Origin: Glebionis coronaria
Lineage: Eukaryota > Streptophyta > Magnoliopsida > Asterales > Asteraceae
DNA length: 64,000 nt
Reading direction: 5' to 3'
Assembly (NCBI GenBank): GCA_025667525.1
Contig: CM046881.1
Span: 28,593,580 to 28,657,579 of the forward strand
A program made the translations under genes and the position numbers. The notes beneath the pieces were generated by a model. It saw nothing but the letters and a program-made list of their open reading frames with translations, was not told the DNA's origin and did no database searches. Below are positions 39,828 to 50,904 of this stretch, one piece after another (the stretch's first letter is position 1; each line of letters opens with the position of its first letter).

Positions 39828-42800
39828 TGATAGCTCTTAATTTTAATAGAATAAAACATGGAATCAAATATTTTAGAGTCATATAATACATAAGCAAGTT
39901 GATATTACATGAAATGTCAAAAAATACTTGTCCTTCTTTTGCATATTATTCACCTATGTAGGCTTCCCAAGGTTAAACAAAATCATTTTTAGGTCAAATA
40001 ACATGACGTGTTGTTAGAGCACACTCATGTCTTGACCTTTATACTATAATGTGCCGTCGAGATGCTCTTTGTCTACTACATTCACAACTACCTCAAATAC
40101 TAGCTGGCCAACTTTTACACCAATAAAACACAACCAAAACTAAACAGAGCAAACATATAGATGTGTTTTATCCAACAAGAATCCGGGCAAATACATTTTG
40201 CCTCTATGTGGTCTATATGGACTGGAAATAATTTTAGAGGTTTTTTCTTAGGTTTGGATGATTTGAGCTGGTTACGGCATTTTTAGCTGTTCTTGGTAGG
40301 TTTTTATCAGTTTTTGATCGGGTTTAGTCGCTTTTGACCAATGCTAGCCTGGATAAAAGTACTCCTTTTTTCAAGCATCCATTTTCTTAGTTGTGGTCTT
40401 GAAACGGAGTCATGTATCACATGTTATGACCATTTTATTGCAACCCGTGTTTTCAGATAATTTCAATATAAATTTGTTTTTGTATGTTAGCGATTGTGTT
40501 TGGTACTCTATTTCTTGATAGCTCTCAATTTTAATAGAATAAAACATGGAATCAAATATTTTAGAGTCATATAATACATAAGCAAGTTGATCCTACATGA
40601 AATGTCAAATAATACTTGTCCTTCTTTTGCATATTATTCACCTATGTAGGCTTCCCAAGGTTAAACAATATCATTTTTAGGTCAAATAACATGACGTGTT
40701 GTTAGAGCACACTCATGTCTTGACCTTTATACTATAATGTGCCGTCGAGATGCTCTTTGTCTACTACATTCACAACTACCTCAAATACTAGTTGACCAAC
40801 TTTTACACCAATAAAACACAACCAAAACTAAACAGAGCAAACATATAGATTTGTTTTATCCAACAAGAATCCGGCAAATACATTTTGCCTCTATGTGGTC
40901 TATATGGACTGGAAATAATTTTCGAGGTTTTTTATTAGGTTTGGATGATTTGAGCCGGTTACGGCATTTTTAGCTGTTCTTGGTAGGTTTTTATCAGTTT
41001 TTGATCGGTTTTAGTCGCTTTTGACCAATGCTTGCCTGGATAAAAGTACTCCTTTTTAAAGCATCCATTTTCTTAGTTGTGGTCTTGAAACGGAGTCATG
41101 TATCACATGTTATGACCATTTTATTGCAACCCACGTTTTCAGATAATTTCAAAATAAATTTGTTTTTGTATGTTAGCGATTGTGTTTGGTATTCTATTTC
41201 TTGATAGCTCTTAATTTTAATAGAATAAAACATGGAATCAAATATTTTAGATTCATATAATACATAAGCAAGTTGATCCTACATGAAATGTCAAAAAATA
41301 CTTGTCCTTCTTTTGCATATTATTCACCTATGTAGGCTTCCCAAGGTTAAACAATATCACTTTTAGGTCAAATAACATGACGTGTTGTTAGAGCACACTC
41401 ATGTATTGACCTTTATACTATAATGTGCCGTCGAGATGCTCTTTGTCTACTACATTCACAACTACCTCAAATACTAGCTGACCAACTTTTACACCAATAA
41501 AACACAACCAAAACTAAACAGAGCAAACATATAGATTTGTTTTATCCAACAAGAACCCGGGCAAATACACTTTGCCTCTATGTGGTCTATATTGACTGGA
41601 AATAATTTTAGAGGTTTTTTATTAGGTTTGGATGATCTGAGCCGGTTACGACATTTTTAGCTGTTCTTGGTAGGTTTTTATCAGTTTTTGATCGGGTTTA
41701 GTCGCTTTTGACCAATTCTTCCCTGGATAAAAGTACTCCTTTTTTTAAGCATCCATTTTCTTAGTTGTGGTCTTGAAACGGAGTCATGTATCACATGTTA
41801 TGACCATTTTATTGCAACCCGTGTTTTCAGATAATTTCAATATAAATTTGTTTTTGTATGTTAGCGATTGTGTTTGGTACTCTATTTCTTGATAGCTCTC
41901 AATTTTAATAGAATAAAACATGGAATCAAATATTTTAGAGTCATATAATACATAAGCAAGTTGATCCTACATGAAATGTCAAATAATACTTGTCCTTCTT
42001 TTGCATATTATTCACCTATGTAGGCTTCCCAAGGTTAAACAATATCATTTTTAGGTCAAATAACATGACGTGTTGTTAGAGCACACTCATGTCTTGACCT
42101 TTATACTATAATGTGCCGTCGAGATGCTCTTTGTCTACTACATTCACAACTACCTCAAATACTAGTTGACCAACTTTTACACCAATAAAACACAACGTAA
42201 ACTAAACAGAGCAAACATATAGATTTGTTTTATCCAACAAGAATCCGGCAAATACATTTTGCCTCTATGTGGTCTATACGGACTGGAAATAATTTTCGAG
42301 GTTTTTTATTAGGTTTGGATGATTTGAGCCGGTTACGACATTTTTAGCTGTTCTTGGTAGGTTTTTATCAGTTTTTGATCGGTTTTAGTCGCTTTTGACC
42401 AATGCTTGCCTGGATAAAAGTACTCCTTTTTAAAGCATCCATTTTCTTAGTTGTGGTCTTGAAACGGAGTCATGTATCACATGTTATGACCATTTTATTG
42501 CAACCCACGTTTTCAGATAATTTCAAAATAAATTTGTTTTTGTATGTTAGCGATTGTGTTTGGTATTCTATTTCTTGATAGCTCTTAATTTTAATAGAAT
42601 AAAACATGGAATCAAATATTTTAGAGTCATATAATACATAAGCAAGTTGATCCTACATGAAATGTCAAAAAATACTTGTCCTTCTTTTGCATATTATTCA
42701 CCTATGTAGGCTTCCCAAGGTTAAACAATATCACTTTTAGGTCAAATAACATGACGTGTTGTTAGAGCACACTCATGTCTTGACCTTTATACTATAATGT

Positions 42801-45800
42801 GCCGTCGAGATGCTCTTTGTCTACTACATTCACAACTACCTCAAATACTAGCTGACTAACTTTTACACCAATAAAACACAACCAAAACTAAACAGAGCAA
42901 ACATATAGATTTGTTTTATCCAACAAGAATCCGGGCAAATACACTTTGCCTCTATGTGGTCTATATGGACTGGAAATAATTTTAGAGGTTTTTTATTAGG
43001 TTTGGATGATCTGAGCCGGTTACGGCATTTTTAGCTGTTCTTGGTAGGTTTTTATCAGTTTTTGATCGGGTTTAGTCGCTTTTAACCAATGCTTGCCTGG
43101 ATAAAAGTACTCCTTTTTTACAACATCTATTTTCTTAGTTGTGGTCTTGAAACGGAGTCATGTATCACATGTTATGACCATTTTATTGCAACCCACGTTT
43201 TCAGATAATTTCAATATAAATTTGTTTTTATATGTTAGCGATTGTGTTTGGTACTCTATTTCTTGATAGCTCTTAATTTTAATAGAATAAAACATGGAAT
43301 CAAATATTTTAGAGTCATATAATACATAAGCAAGTTGATATTACATGAAATGTCAAAAAATACTTGTCCTTCTTTTGCATATTATTCACCTATGTAGGCT
43401 TCCCAAGGTTAAACAAAATCATTTTTAGGTCAAATAACATGACGTGTTGTTAGAGCACACTCATGTCTTGACCTTTATACTATAATGTGCCGTCGAGATG
43501 CTCTTTGTCTACTACATTCACAACTACCTCAAATACTAGCTGGCCAACTTTTACACCAATAAAACACAACCAAAACTAAACAGAGCAAACATATAGATGT
43601 GTTTTATCCAACAAGAATCCGGGCAAATACATTTTGCCTCTATGTGGTCTATATGGACTGGAAATAATTTTAGAGGTTTTTTCTTAGGTTTGGATGATTT
43701 GAGCTGGTTACGGCATTTTTAGCTGTTCTTGGTAGGTTTTTATCAGTTTTTGATCGGGTTTAGTCGCTTTTGACCAATGCTTGCCTGGATAAAAGTACTC
43801 CTTTTTTCAAGCATCCATTTTCTTAGTTGTGGTCTTGAAACGGAGTCATGTATCACATGTTATGACCATTTTATTGCAACCCGTGTTTTCAGATAAGTTC
43901 AATATAAATTTGTTTTTGTATGTTAGCGATTGTGTTTGGTACTCTATTTCTTGATAGCTCTCAATTTTAATAGAATAAAACATGGAATCAAATATTTTAG
44001 AGTCATATAATACATAAGCAAGTTGATCCTACATGAAATGTCAAATAATACTTGTCCTTCTTTTGCATATTATTCACCTATGTAGGCTTCCCAAGGTTAA
44101 ACAATATCATTTTTAGGTCAAATAACATGACGTGTTGTTAGAGCACACTCATGTCTTGACCTTTATACTATAATGTGTCGTCGAGATGCTCTTTGTCTAC
44201 TACATTCACAACTACCTCAAATACTAGTTGACCAACTTTTACACCAATAAAACACAACCAAAACTAAACAGAGCAAACATATAGATTTGTTTTATCCAAC
44301 AAGAATCCGGCAAATACATTTTGCCTCTATGTGGTCTATATGGACTGGAAATAATTTTCGAGGTTTTTTATTAGGTTTGGATGATTTGAGCCGGTTACGG
44401 CATTTTTAGCTGTTCTTGGTAGGTTTTTATCAGTTTTTGATCGGTTTTAGTCGCTTTTGACCAATGCTTGCCTGGATAAAAGTACTCCTTTTTAAAGCAT
44501 CCATTTTCTTAGTTGTGGTCTTGAAACGGAGTCATGTATCACATGTTATGACCATTTTATTGCAACCCACGTTTTCAGATAATTTCAAAATAAATTTGTT
44601 TTTGTATGTTAGCGATTGTGTTTGGTATTCTATTTCTTGATAGCTCTTAATTTTAATAGAATAAAACATGGAATCAAATATTTTAGATTCATATAATACA
44701 TAAGCAAGTTGATCCTACATGAAATGTCAAAAAATACTTGTCCTTCTTTTGCATATTATTCACCTATGTAGGCTTCCCAAGGTTAAACAATATCACTTTT
44801 AGGTCAAATAACATGACGTGTTGTTAGAGCACACTCATGTCTTGACCTTTATACTATAATGTGCCGTCGAGATGCTCTTTGTCTACTACATTCACAACTA
44901 CCTCAAATACTAGCTGACCAACTTTTACACCAATAAAACACAACCAAAACTAAACAGAGCAAACATATAGATTTGTTTTATCCAACAAGAACCCGGGCAA
45001 ATACACTTTGCCTCTATGTGGTCTATATTGACTGGAAATAATTTTAGAGGTTTTTTATTAGGTTTGGATGATCTGAGCCGGTTACGACATTTTTAGCTGT
45101 TCTTGGTAGGTTTTTATCAGTTTTTGATCGGGTTTAGTCGCTTTTGACCAATTCTTGCCTGGATAAAAGTACTCCTTTTTTTAAGCATCCATTTTCTTAG
45201 TTGTGGTCTTGAAACGGAGTCATGTATCACATGTTATGACCATTTTATTGCAACCCGTGTTTTCAGATAATTTCAATATAAATTTGTTTTTGTATGTTAG
45301 CGATTGTGTTTGGTACTCTATTTCTTGATAGCTCTCAATTTTAATAGAATAAAACATGGAATCAAATATTTTAGAGTCATATAATACATAAGCAAGTTGA
45401 TCCTACATGAAATGTCAAATAATACTTGTCCTTCTTTTGCATATTATTCACCTATGTAGGCTTCCCAAGGTTAAACAATATCATTTTTAGGTCAAATAAC
45501 ATGACGTGTTGTTAGAGCACACTCATGTCTTGACCTTTATACTATAATGTGCCGTCGAGATGCTCTTTGTCTACTACATTCACAACTACCTCAAATACTA
45601 GTTGACCAACTTTTACACCAATAAAACACAACGTAAACTAAACAGAGCAAACATATAGATTTGTTTTATCCAACAAGAATCCGGCAAATACATTTTGCCT
45701 CTATGTGGTCTATACGGACTGGAAATAATTTTCGAGGTTTTTTATTAGGTTTGGATGATTTGAGCCGGTTACGACATTTTTAGCTGTTCTTGGTAGGTTT

Positions 45801-46699
45801 TTATCAGTTTTTGATCGGTTTTAGTCGCTTTTGACCAATGCTTGCCTGGATAAAAGTACTCCTTTTTAAAGCATCCATTTTCTTATTTGTGGTCTTGAAA
45901 CGGAGTCATGTATCACATGTTATGACCATTTTATTGCAACCCACGTTTTCAGATAATTTCAAAATAAATTTGTTTTTGTATGTTAGCGATTGTGTTTGGT
46001 ATTCTATTTCTTGATAGCTCTTAATTTTAATAGAATAAAACATGGAATCAAATATTTTAGAGTCATATAATACATAAGCAAGTTGATCCTACATGAAATG
46101 TCAAAAAATACTTGTCCTTCTTTTGCATATTATTCACCTATGTAGGCTTCCCAAGGTTAAACAATATCACTTTTAGGTCAAATAACATGACGTGTTGTTA
46201 GAGCACACTCATGTCTTGACCTTTATACTATAATGTGCCGTCGAGATGCTCTTTGTCTACTACATTCACAACTACCTCAAATACTAGCTGACCAACTTTT
46301 ACACCAATAAAACACAACCAAAACTAAACAGAGCAAACATATAGATTTGTTTTATCCAACAAGAACCCGGGCAAATACACTTTGCCTCTATGTGGTCTAT
46401 ATTGACTGGAAATAATTTTAGAGGTTTTTTATTAGGTTTGGATGATCTGAGCCGGTTACGGCATTTTTAGCTGTTCTTGGTAGGTTTTTATCAGTTTTTG
46501 ATCGGGTTTAGTCGCTTTTGACCAATGCTTGCCTGGATAAAAGTACTCCTTTTTTGCAACATCCATTTTCTTAGTTGTGGTCTTGAAACGGAGTCATGTA
46601 TCACATGTTATGACCATTTTATTGCAACCCACGTTTTCAGATAATTTCAATATAAATATGTTTTTGTATGTTAGCGATTGTGTTTGGTACTCTATTTCT
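39828..46699. repeat. Higher-order repeat: pentamer of 3436 bp, two units
   Basis: Unit 1 starts at 39828, 40516, 41202, 41890 and 42576. Unit 2 starts at 43264, 43952, 44638, 45326 and 46012. Markers recur at exactly 3436 bp: 'gatattacatg' with 'aaacaaaatc' (first); 'gtcaaataatac', 'atcggttttag' and 'ggtattct' (second); 'ttagattcatat', 'caagaacccggg' and 'atattgactgg' (third); 'cacaacgtaaac' with 'ctatacggac' (fourth). The fifth monomers differ: 42576 turns into C'' ('tgactaac') while 46012 keeps 'caagaacccggg'. The exact duplication frame is therefore shifted by part of a monomer, and the C''-E junction at 39140/39828 belongs to it. Differences between units are few, for example 'atgctagcctgg' in unit 1 and 'gataagttc' in unit 2. 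Confidence 0.93.
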
Positions 46700-47387
46700 T
46701 GATAGCTCTTAATTTTAATAGAATAAAACATGGAATCAAATATTTTAGAGTCATATAATACATAAGCAAGTTGATCCTTCATGAAATGTAAAAAAATACT
46801 TGTCCTTCTTTTGCATATTATTCACCTATGTAGGCTTCCCAAGGTTAAACAATATCATTTTTAGGTCAAATAACATGACGTGTTGTTAGAGCACACTCAT
46901 GTCTTGACCTTTATATTATAATGTCCCGTCGAGATGCTCTTTGTCTACTACATTCACAACTACCTCAAATACTAGCTGACCAACTTTTACACCAATAAAA
47001 CTCAACCAAAACTAAACAGAGCAAACATATAGATTTGTTTTATCCAACAAGAATCCGGGCAAATACACTTTGCCTCTATGTGGTCTATATGGACTGGAAA
47101 TAATTTTAGAGGTTTTTTCTTAGGTTTGGATGATTTGAGCTGGTTACGGCATTTTTAGCTGTTCTTGGTAGGTTTTTATCAGTTTTTGATCGGGTTTAGT
47201 CGCTTTTGACCAATGCTTGCCTGGATAAAAGTACTCCTTTTTTCAAGCATTCATTTTCTTAGTTGTGGTCTTGAAACGGAGTCATGTATCACATGTTATG
47301 ACCATTTTATTGCAACCCATGTTTTCAGATAATTTTAATATAAATTTGTTTTTGTATGTTAGCGATTGTGTTTGGTACTCTATTTCT
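46700..47387. repeat. Hybrid monomer (C-like start, D-like end)
   Basis: This 688-bp copy combines 'aaaactcaacc' and 'gagctggttacgg' from D with 'gatttgttttatcc' and 'tacactttgcc' from C. It lacks the five bases that complete the D hairpin. It carries private bases: 'gatccttcatg' at 46774-46784 in place of 'gatcctacatg', 'gtaaaaaaatac' and 'atgtcccgtcg'. The first of these opens a chance reading frame on the minus strand (see rejected items). Confidence 0.85.
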
Positions 47388-50216
47388 TGATAGCTCTCAA
47401 CCTAAATAAACATCCGAATCGCCCATGAATCTCAATGACCAAGAATTGGCAATTGACGCGGGAAGGAACTATAGAATACCTAATAGAATAAAACATGGAA
47501 TCAAATATTTTAGAGTCATATAATACATAAGCAAGTTGATCCTACATGAAATGTCAAAAAATACTTGTCCTTCTTTTGCATATTATTCACCTATGTAGGC
47601 TTCCCAAGGTTAAACAATATCATTTTTAGGTCAAATAACATGACGTGTTGTTAGAGCACACTCATGTCTTGACCTTTATACTATAATGTGCCGTCGAGAT
47701 GCTCTTTGTCTACTACATTCACAACTACCTCAAATACTAGCTGGCCAACTTTTACACCAATAAAACACAACCAAAACTAAACAGAGCAAACATATAGATG
47801 TGTTTTATCCAACAAGAATCCGGGCAAATACATTTTGCCTCTATGTGGTCTATATGGACTGGAAATAATTTTAGAGGTTTTTTCTTAGGTTTGGATGATT
47901 TGAGCCGGTTACGGCATTTTTAGCTGTTCTTTGTAGGTTTTTATCAGTTTTTGATCGGGTTTAGTCGCTTTTGACCAATGCTTGCCTGGATAAAAGTACT
48001 CCTTTTTTCAAGCATCCATTTTCTTAGTTGTGGTCTTGAAACGGAGTCATGTATCACATGTTATGACCATTTTATTGCAACCCATGTTTTCAGATAATTT
48101 CAATATAAATTTGTTTTTATATGTTAGCGATTGTGTTTGGTACTCTATTTCTTGATAGCTCTCAATTTTAATAGAATAAAACATGGAATCAAATATTTTA
48201 GAGTCATATAATACATAAGCAAGTTGATCCTACATGAAATGTCAAAAAATACTTGTCCTTCTTTTGCATATTATTCACCTATGTAGGCTTCCCAAGGTTA
48301 AACAATATCATTTTTAGGTCAAATAACATGACGTGTTGTTAGAGCACACTCATGTCTTGACCTTTATACTATAATGTGCCGTCGAGATGCTCTTTGTCTA
48401 CTACATTCACAACTACCTCAAATACTAGCTGGCCAACTTTTACACCAATAAAACACAACCAAAACTAAACAGAGCAAACATATAGATGTGTTTTATCCAA
48501 CAAGAATCCGGGCAAATACATTTTGCCTCTATGTGGTCTATATGGACTGGAAATAATTTTAGAGGTTTTTTCTTAGGTTTGGATGATTTGAGCCGGTTAC
48601 GGCATTTTTAGCTGTTCTTTGTAGGTTTTTATCAGTTTTTGATCGGGTTTAGTCGCTTTTGACCAATGCTTGCCTGGATAAAAGTACTCCTTTTTTCAAG
48701 CATCTATTTTCTTAGTTGTGGTCTTGAAACGGAGTCATGTATCACATGTTATGACCATTTTATTGCAACCCATGTTTTCAGATAATTTCAATATAAATTT
48801 GTTTTTATATGTTAGCGATTGTGTTTGGTACTCTATTTCTTGATAGCTCTCAATTTTAATAGAATAAAACATGGAATCAAATATTTTAGAGTCATATAAT
48901 ACATAAGCAAGTTGATCCTACATGAAATGTCAAAAAATACTTGTCCTTCTTTTGCATATTATTCACCTATGTAGGCTTCCCAAGGTTAAACAATATCATT
49001 TTTAGGTCAAATAACATGACGTGTTGTTAGAGCACACTCATGTCTTGACCTTTATACTATAATGTGCCGTCGAGATGCTCTTTGTCTACTACATTCACAA
49101 CTACCTCAAATACTAGCTGGCCAACTTTTACACCAATAAAACACAACCAAAACTAAACAGAGCAAACATATAGATGTGTTTTATCCAACAAGAATCCGGG
49201 CAAATACATTTTGCCTCTATGTGGTCTATATGGACTGGAAATAATTTTAGAGGTTTTTTCTTAGGTTTGGATGATTTGAGCCGGTTACGGCATTTTTAGC
49301 TGTTCTTTGTAGGTTTTTATCAGTTTTTGATCGGGTTTAGTCGCTTTTGACCAATGCTTGCCTGGATAAAAGTACTCCTTTTTTCAAGCATCCATTTTCT
49401 TAGTTGTGGTCTTGAAACGGAGTCATGTATCACATGTTATGACCATTTTATTGCAACCCATGTTTTCAGATAATTTCAATATAAATTTGTTTTTATATGT
49501 TAGCGATTGTGTTTGGTACTCTATTTCTTGATAGCTCTCAATTTTAATAGAATAAAACATGGAATCAAATATTTTAGAGTCATATAATACATAAGCAAGT
49601 TGATCCTACATGAAATGTCAAAAAATACTTGTCCTTCTTTTGCATATTATTCACCTATGTAGGCTTCCCAAGGTTAAACAATATCATTTTTAGGTCAAAT
49701 AACATGACGTGTTGTTAGAGCACACTCATGTCTTGACCTTTATACTATAATGTGCCGTCGAGATGCTCTTTGTCTACTACATTCACAACTACCTCAAATA
49801 CTAGCTGGCCAACTTTTACACCAATAAAACACAACCAAAACTAAACAGAGCAAACATATAGATGTGTTTTATCCAACAAGAATCCGGGCAAATACATTTT
49901 GCCTCTATGTGGTCTATATGGACTGGAAATAATTTTAGAGGTTTTTTCTTAGGTTTGGATGATTTGAGCCGGTTACGGCATTTTTAGCTGTTCTTTGTAG
50001 GTTTTTATCAGTTTTTGATCGGGTTTAGTCGCTTTTGACCAATGCTTGCCTGGATAAAAGTACTCCTTTTTTCAAGCATCTATTTTCTTAGTTGTGGTCT
50101 TGAAACGGAGTCATGTATCACATGTTATGACCATTTTATTGCAACCCATGTTTTCAGATAATTTCAATATAAATTTGTTTTTATATGTTAGCGATTGTGT
50201 TTGGTACTCTATTTCT
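47388..50216. repeat. Run of four near-identical A monomers, the first with a foreign insert
   Basis: Copies start at 47388 (765 bp with insert), 48153, 48841 and 49529 (688 bp each). All share 'agctgttctttgtagg', 'cccatgttttcag' and 'tttttatatgttag', and I see almost no differences among them. One is 'catccatt' in the first and third copies against 'catctatt' in the second and fourth, which implies a 1376-bp doubling step. It is the most homogeneous stretch in the window and therefore probably the most recent amplification. A related single copy sits at 57697. Confidence 0.92.
47401..47480. other. 80-bp non-satellite insertion replacing 3 bp of monomer
   Basis: After 'gatagctctcaa' the expected 'ttttaatagaat' is replaced by 80 bp unrelated to the monomer, and the satellite resumes at 'taatagaata' (47481). 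The net gain is 77 bp, matching the 765-bp monomer. The segment is less AT-rich (34 of 80 bases are G or C). There is no target-site duplication, terminal inverted repeat or poly-A tail. Its last bases contain 'atagaata' (47471-47478), which recurs in the flanking satellite 12 bp later (47483-47490). That fits microhomology-guided or template-switch repair capturing filler DNA. One forward frame is open from 47410 across the insert into satellite, with ATG at 47425, and stops 32 codons later, which is too short to call a gene. The source is unknown; an organellar or genic origin is possible but unproven. Confidence 0.93.
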
Positions 50217-50904
50217 TGATAGCTCTCAATTTTAATAGAATAAAACATGGAATCAAATATTTTAGAGTCATATAATACATAAGCAAGTTGATCCTACATG
50301 AAATGTCAAAAAATACTTGTCCTTCTTTTGCATATTATTCACCTATGTAGGCTTCCCAAGGTTAAACAATATCATTTTTAGGTCAAATAACATGACGTGT
50401 TGTTAGAGCACACTCATGTCTTGACCTTTATACTATAATGTGCCGTCGAGATGCTCTTTGTCTACTACATTCACAACTACCTCAAATACTAGCTGACTAA
50501 CTTTTACACCAATAAAACACAACCAAAACTAAACAGAGCAAACATATAGATTTGTTTTATCCAACAAGAATCCGGGCAAATACACTTTGCCTCTATGTGG
50601 TCTATATGGACTGGAAATAATTTTAGAGGTTTTTTATTAGGTTTGGATGATCTGAGCCGGTTACGGCATTTTTAGCTGTTCTTGGTAGGTTTTTATCAGT
50701 TTTTGATCGGGTTTAGTCGCTTTTAACCAATGCTTGCCTGGATAAAAGTACTCCTTTTTTACAACATCTATTTTCTTAGTTGTGGTCTTGAAACGGAGTC
50801 ATGTATCACATGTTATGACCATTTTATTGCAACCCACGTTTTCAGATAATTTCAATATAAATTTGTTTTTATATGTTAGCGATTGTGTTTGGTACTCTAT
50901 TTCT
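50217..50904. repeat. C''-type monomer joining the A run to the next block
   Basis: This 688-bp copy has 'tgactaac', 'cttttaaccaatgc', 'catctatt' and 'tttttatatg'. It is followed by an E/A hybrid with 'gttgatattacatg' and 'aaacaaaatc'. The same C''-then-E neighbourhood exists at 34333/35021, 39140/39828 and 42576/43264, so this junction was copied as a segment of at least one monomer on each side. Confidence 0.88.

Noticed and set aside
46594..46782. A 62-codon minus-strand reading frame
   Set aside because: It lies wholly inside a satellite monomer, exists in this copy only because a stop codon mutated, has low-complexity AT-rich codons and resembles no protein family. It is not a gene.
47401..47480. 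Plastid DNA fragment as the source of the insert
   Set aside because: Its base composition made me consider it, but comparison from memory with common plastid genes gave no convincing match. Left as unknown.
47410..47520. A short forward frame (ATG at 47425) through the 80-bp insert
   Set aside because: It has 32 codons after the ATG, is half satellite, and I cannot match the peptide to a known protein. It may be a remnant of coding DNA in the insert source, but the sequence alone does not support that.
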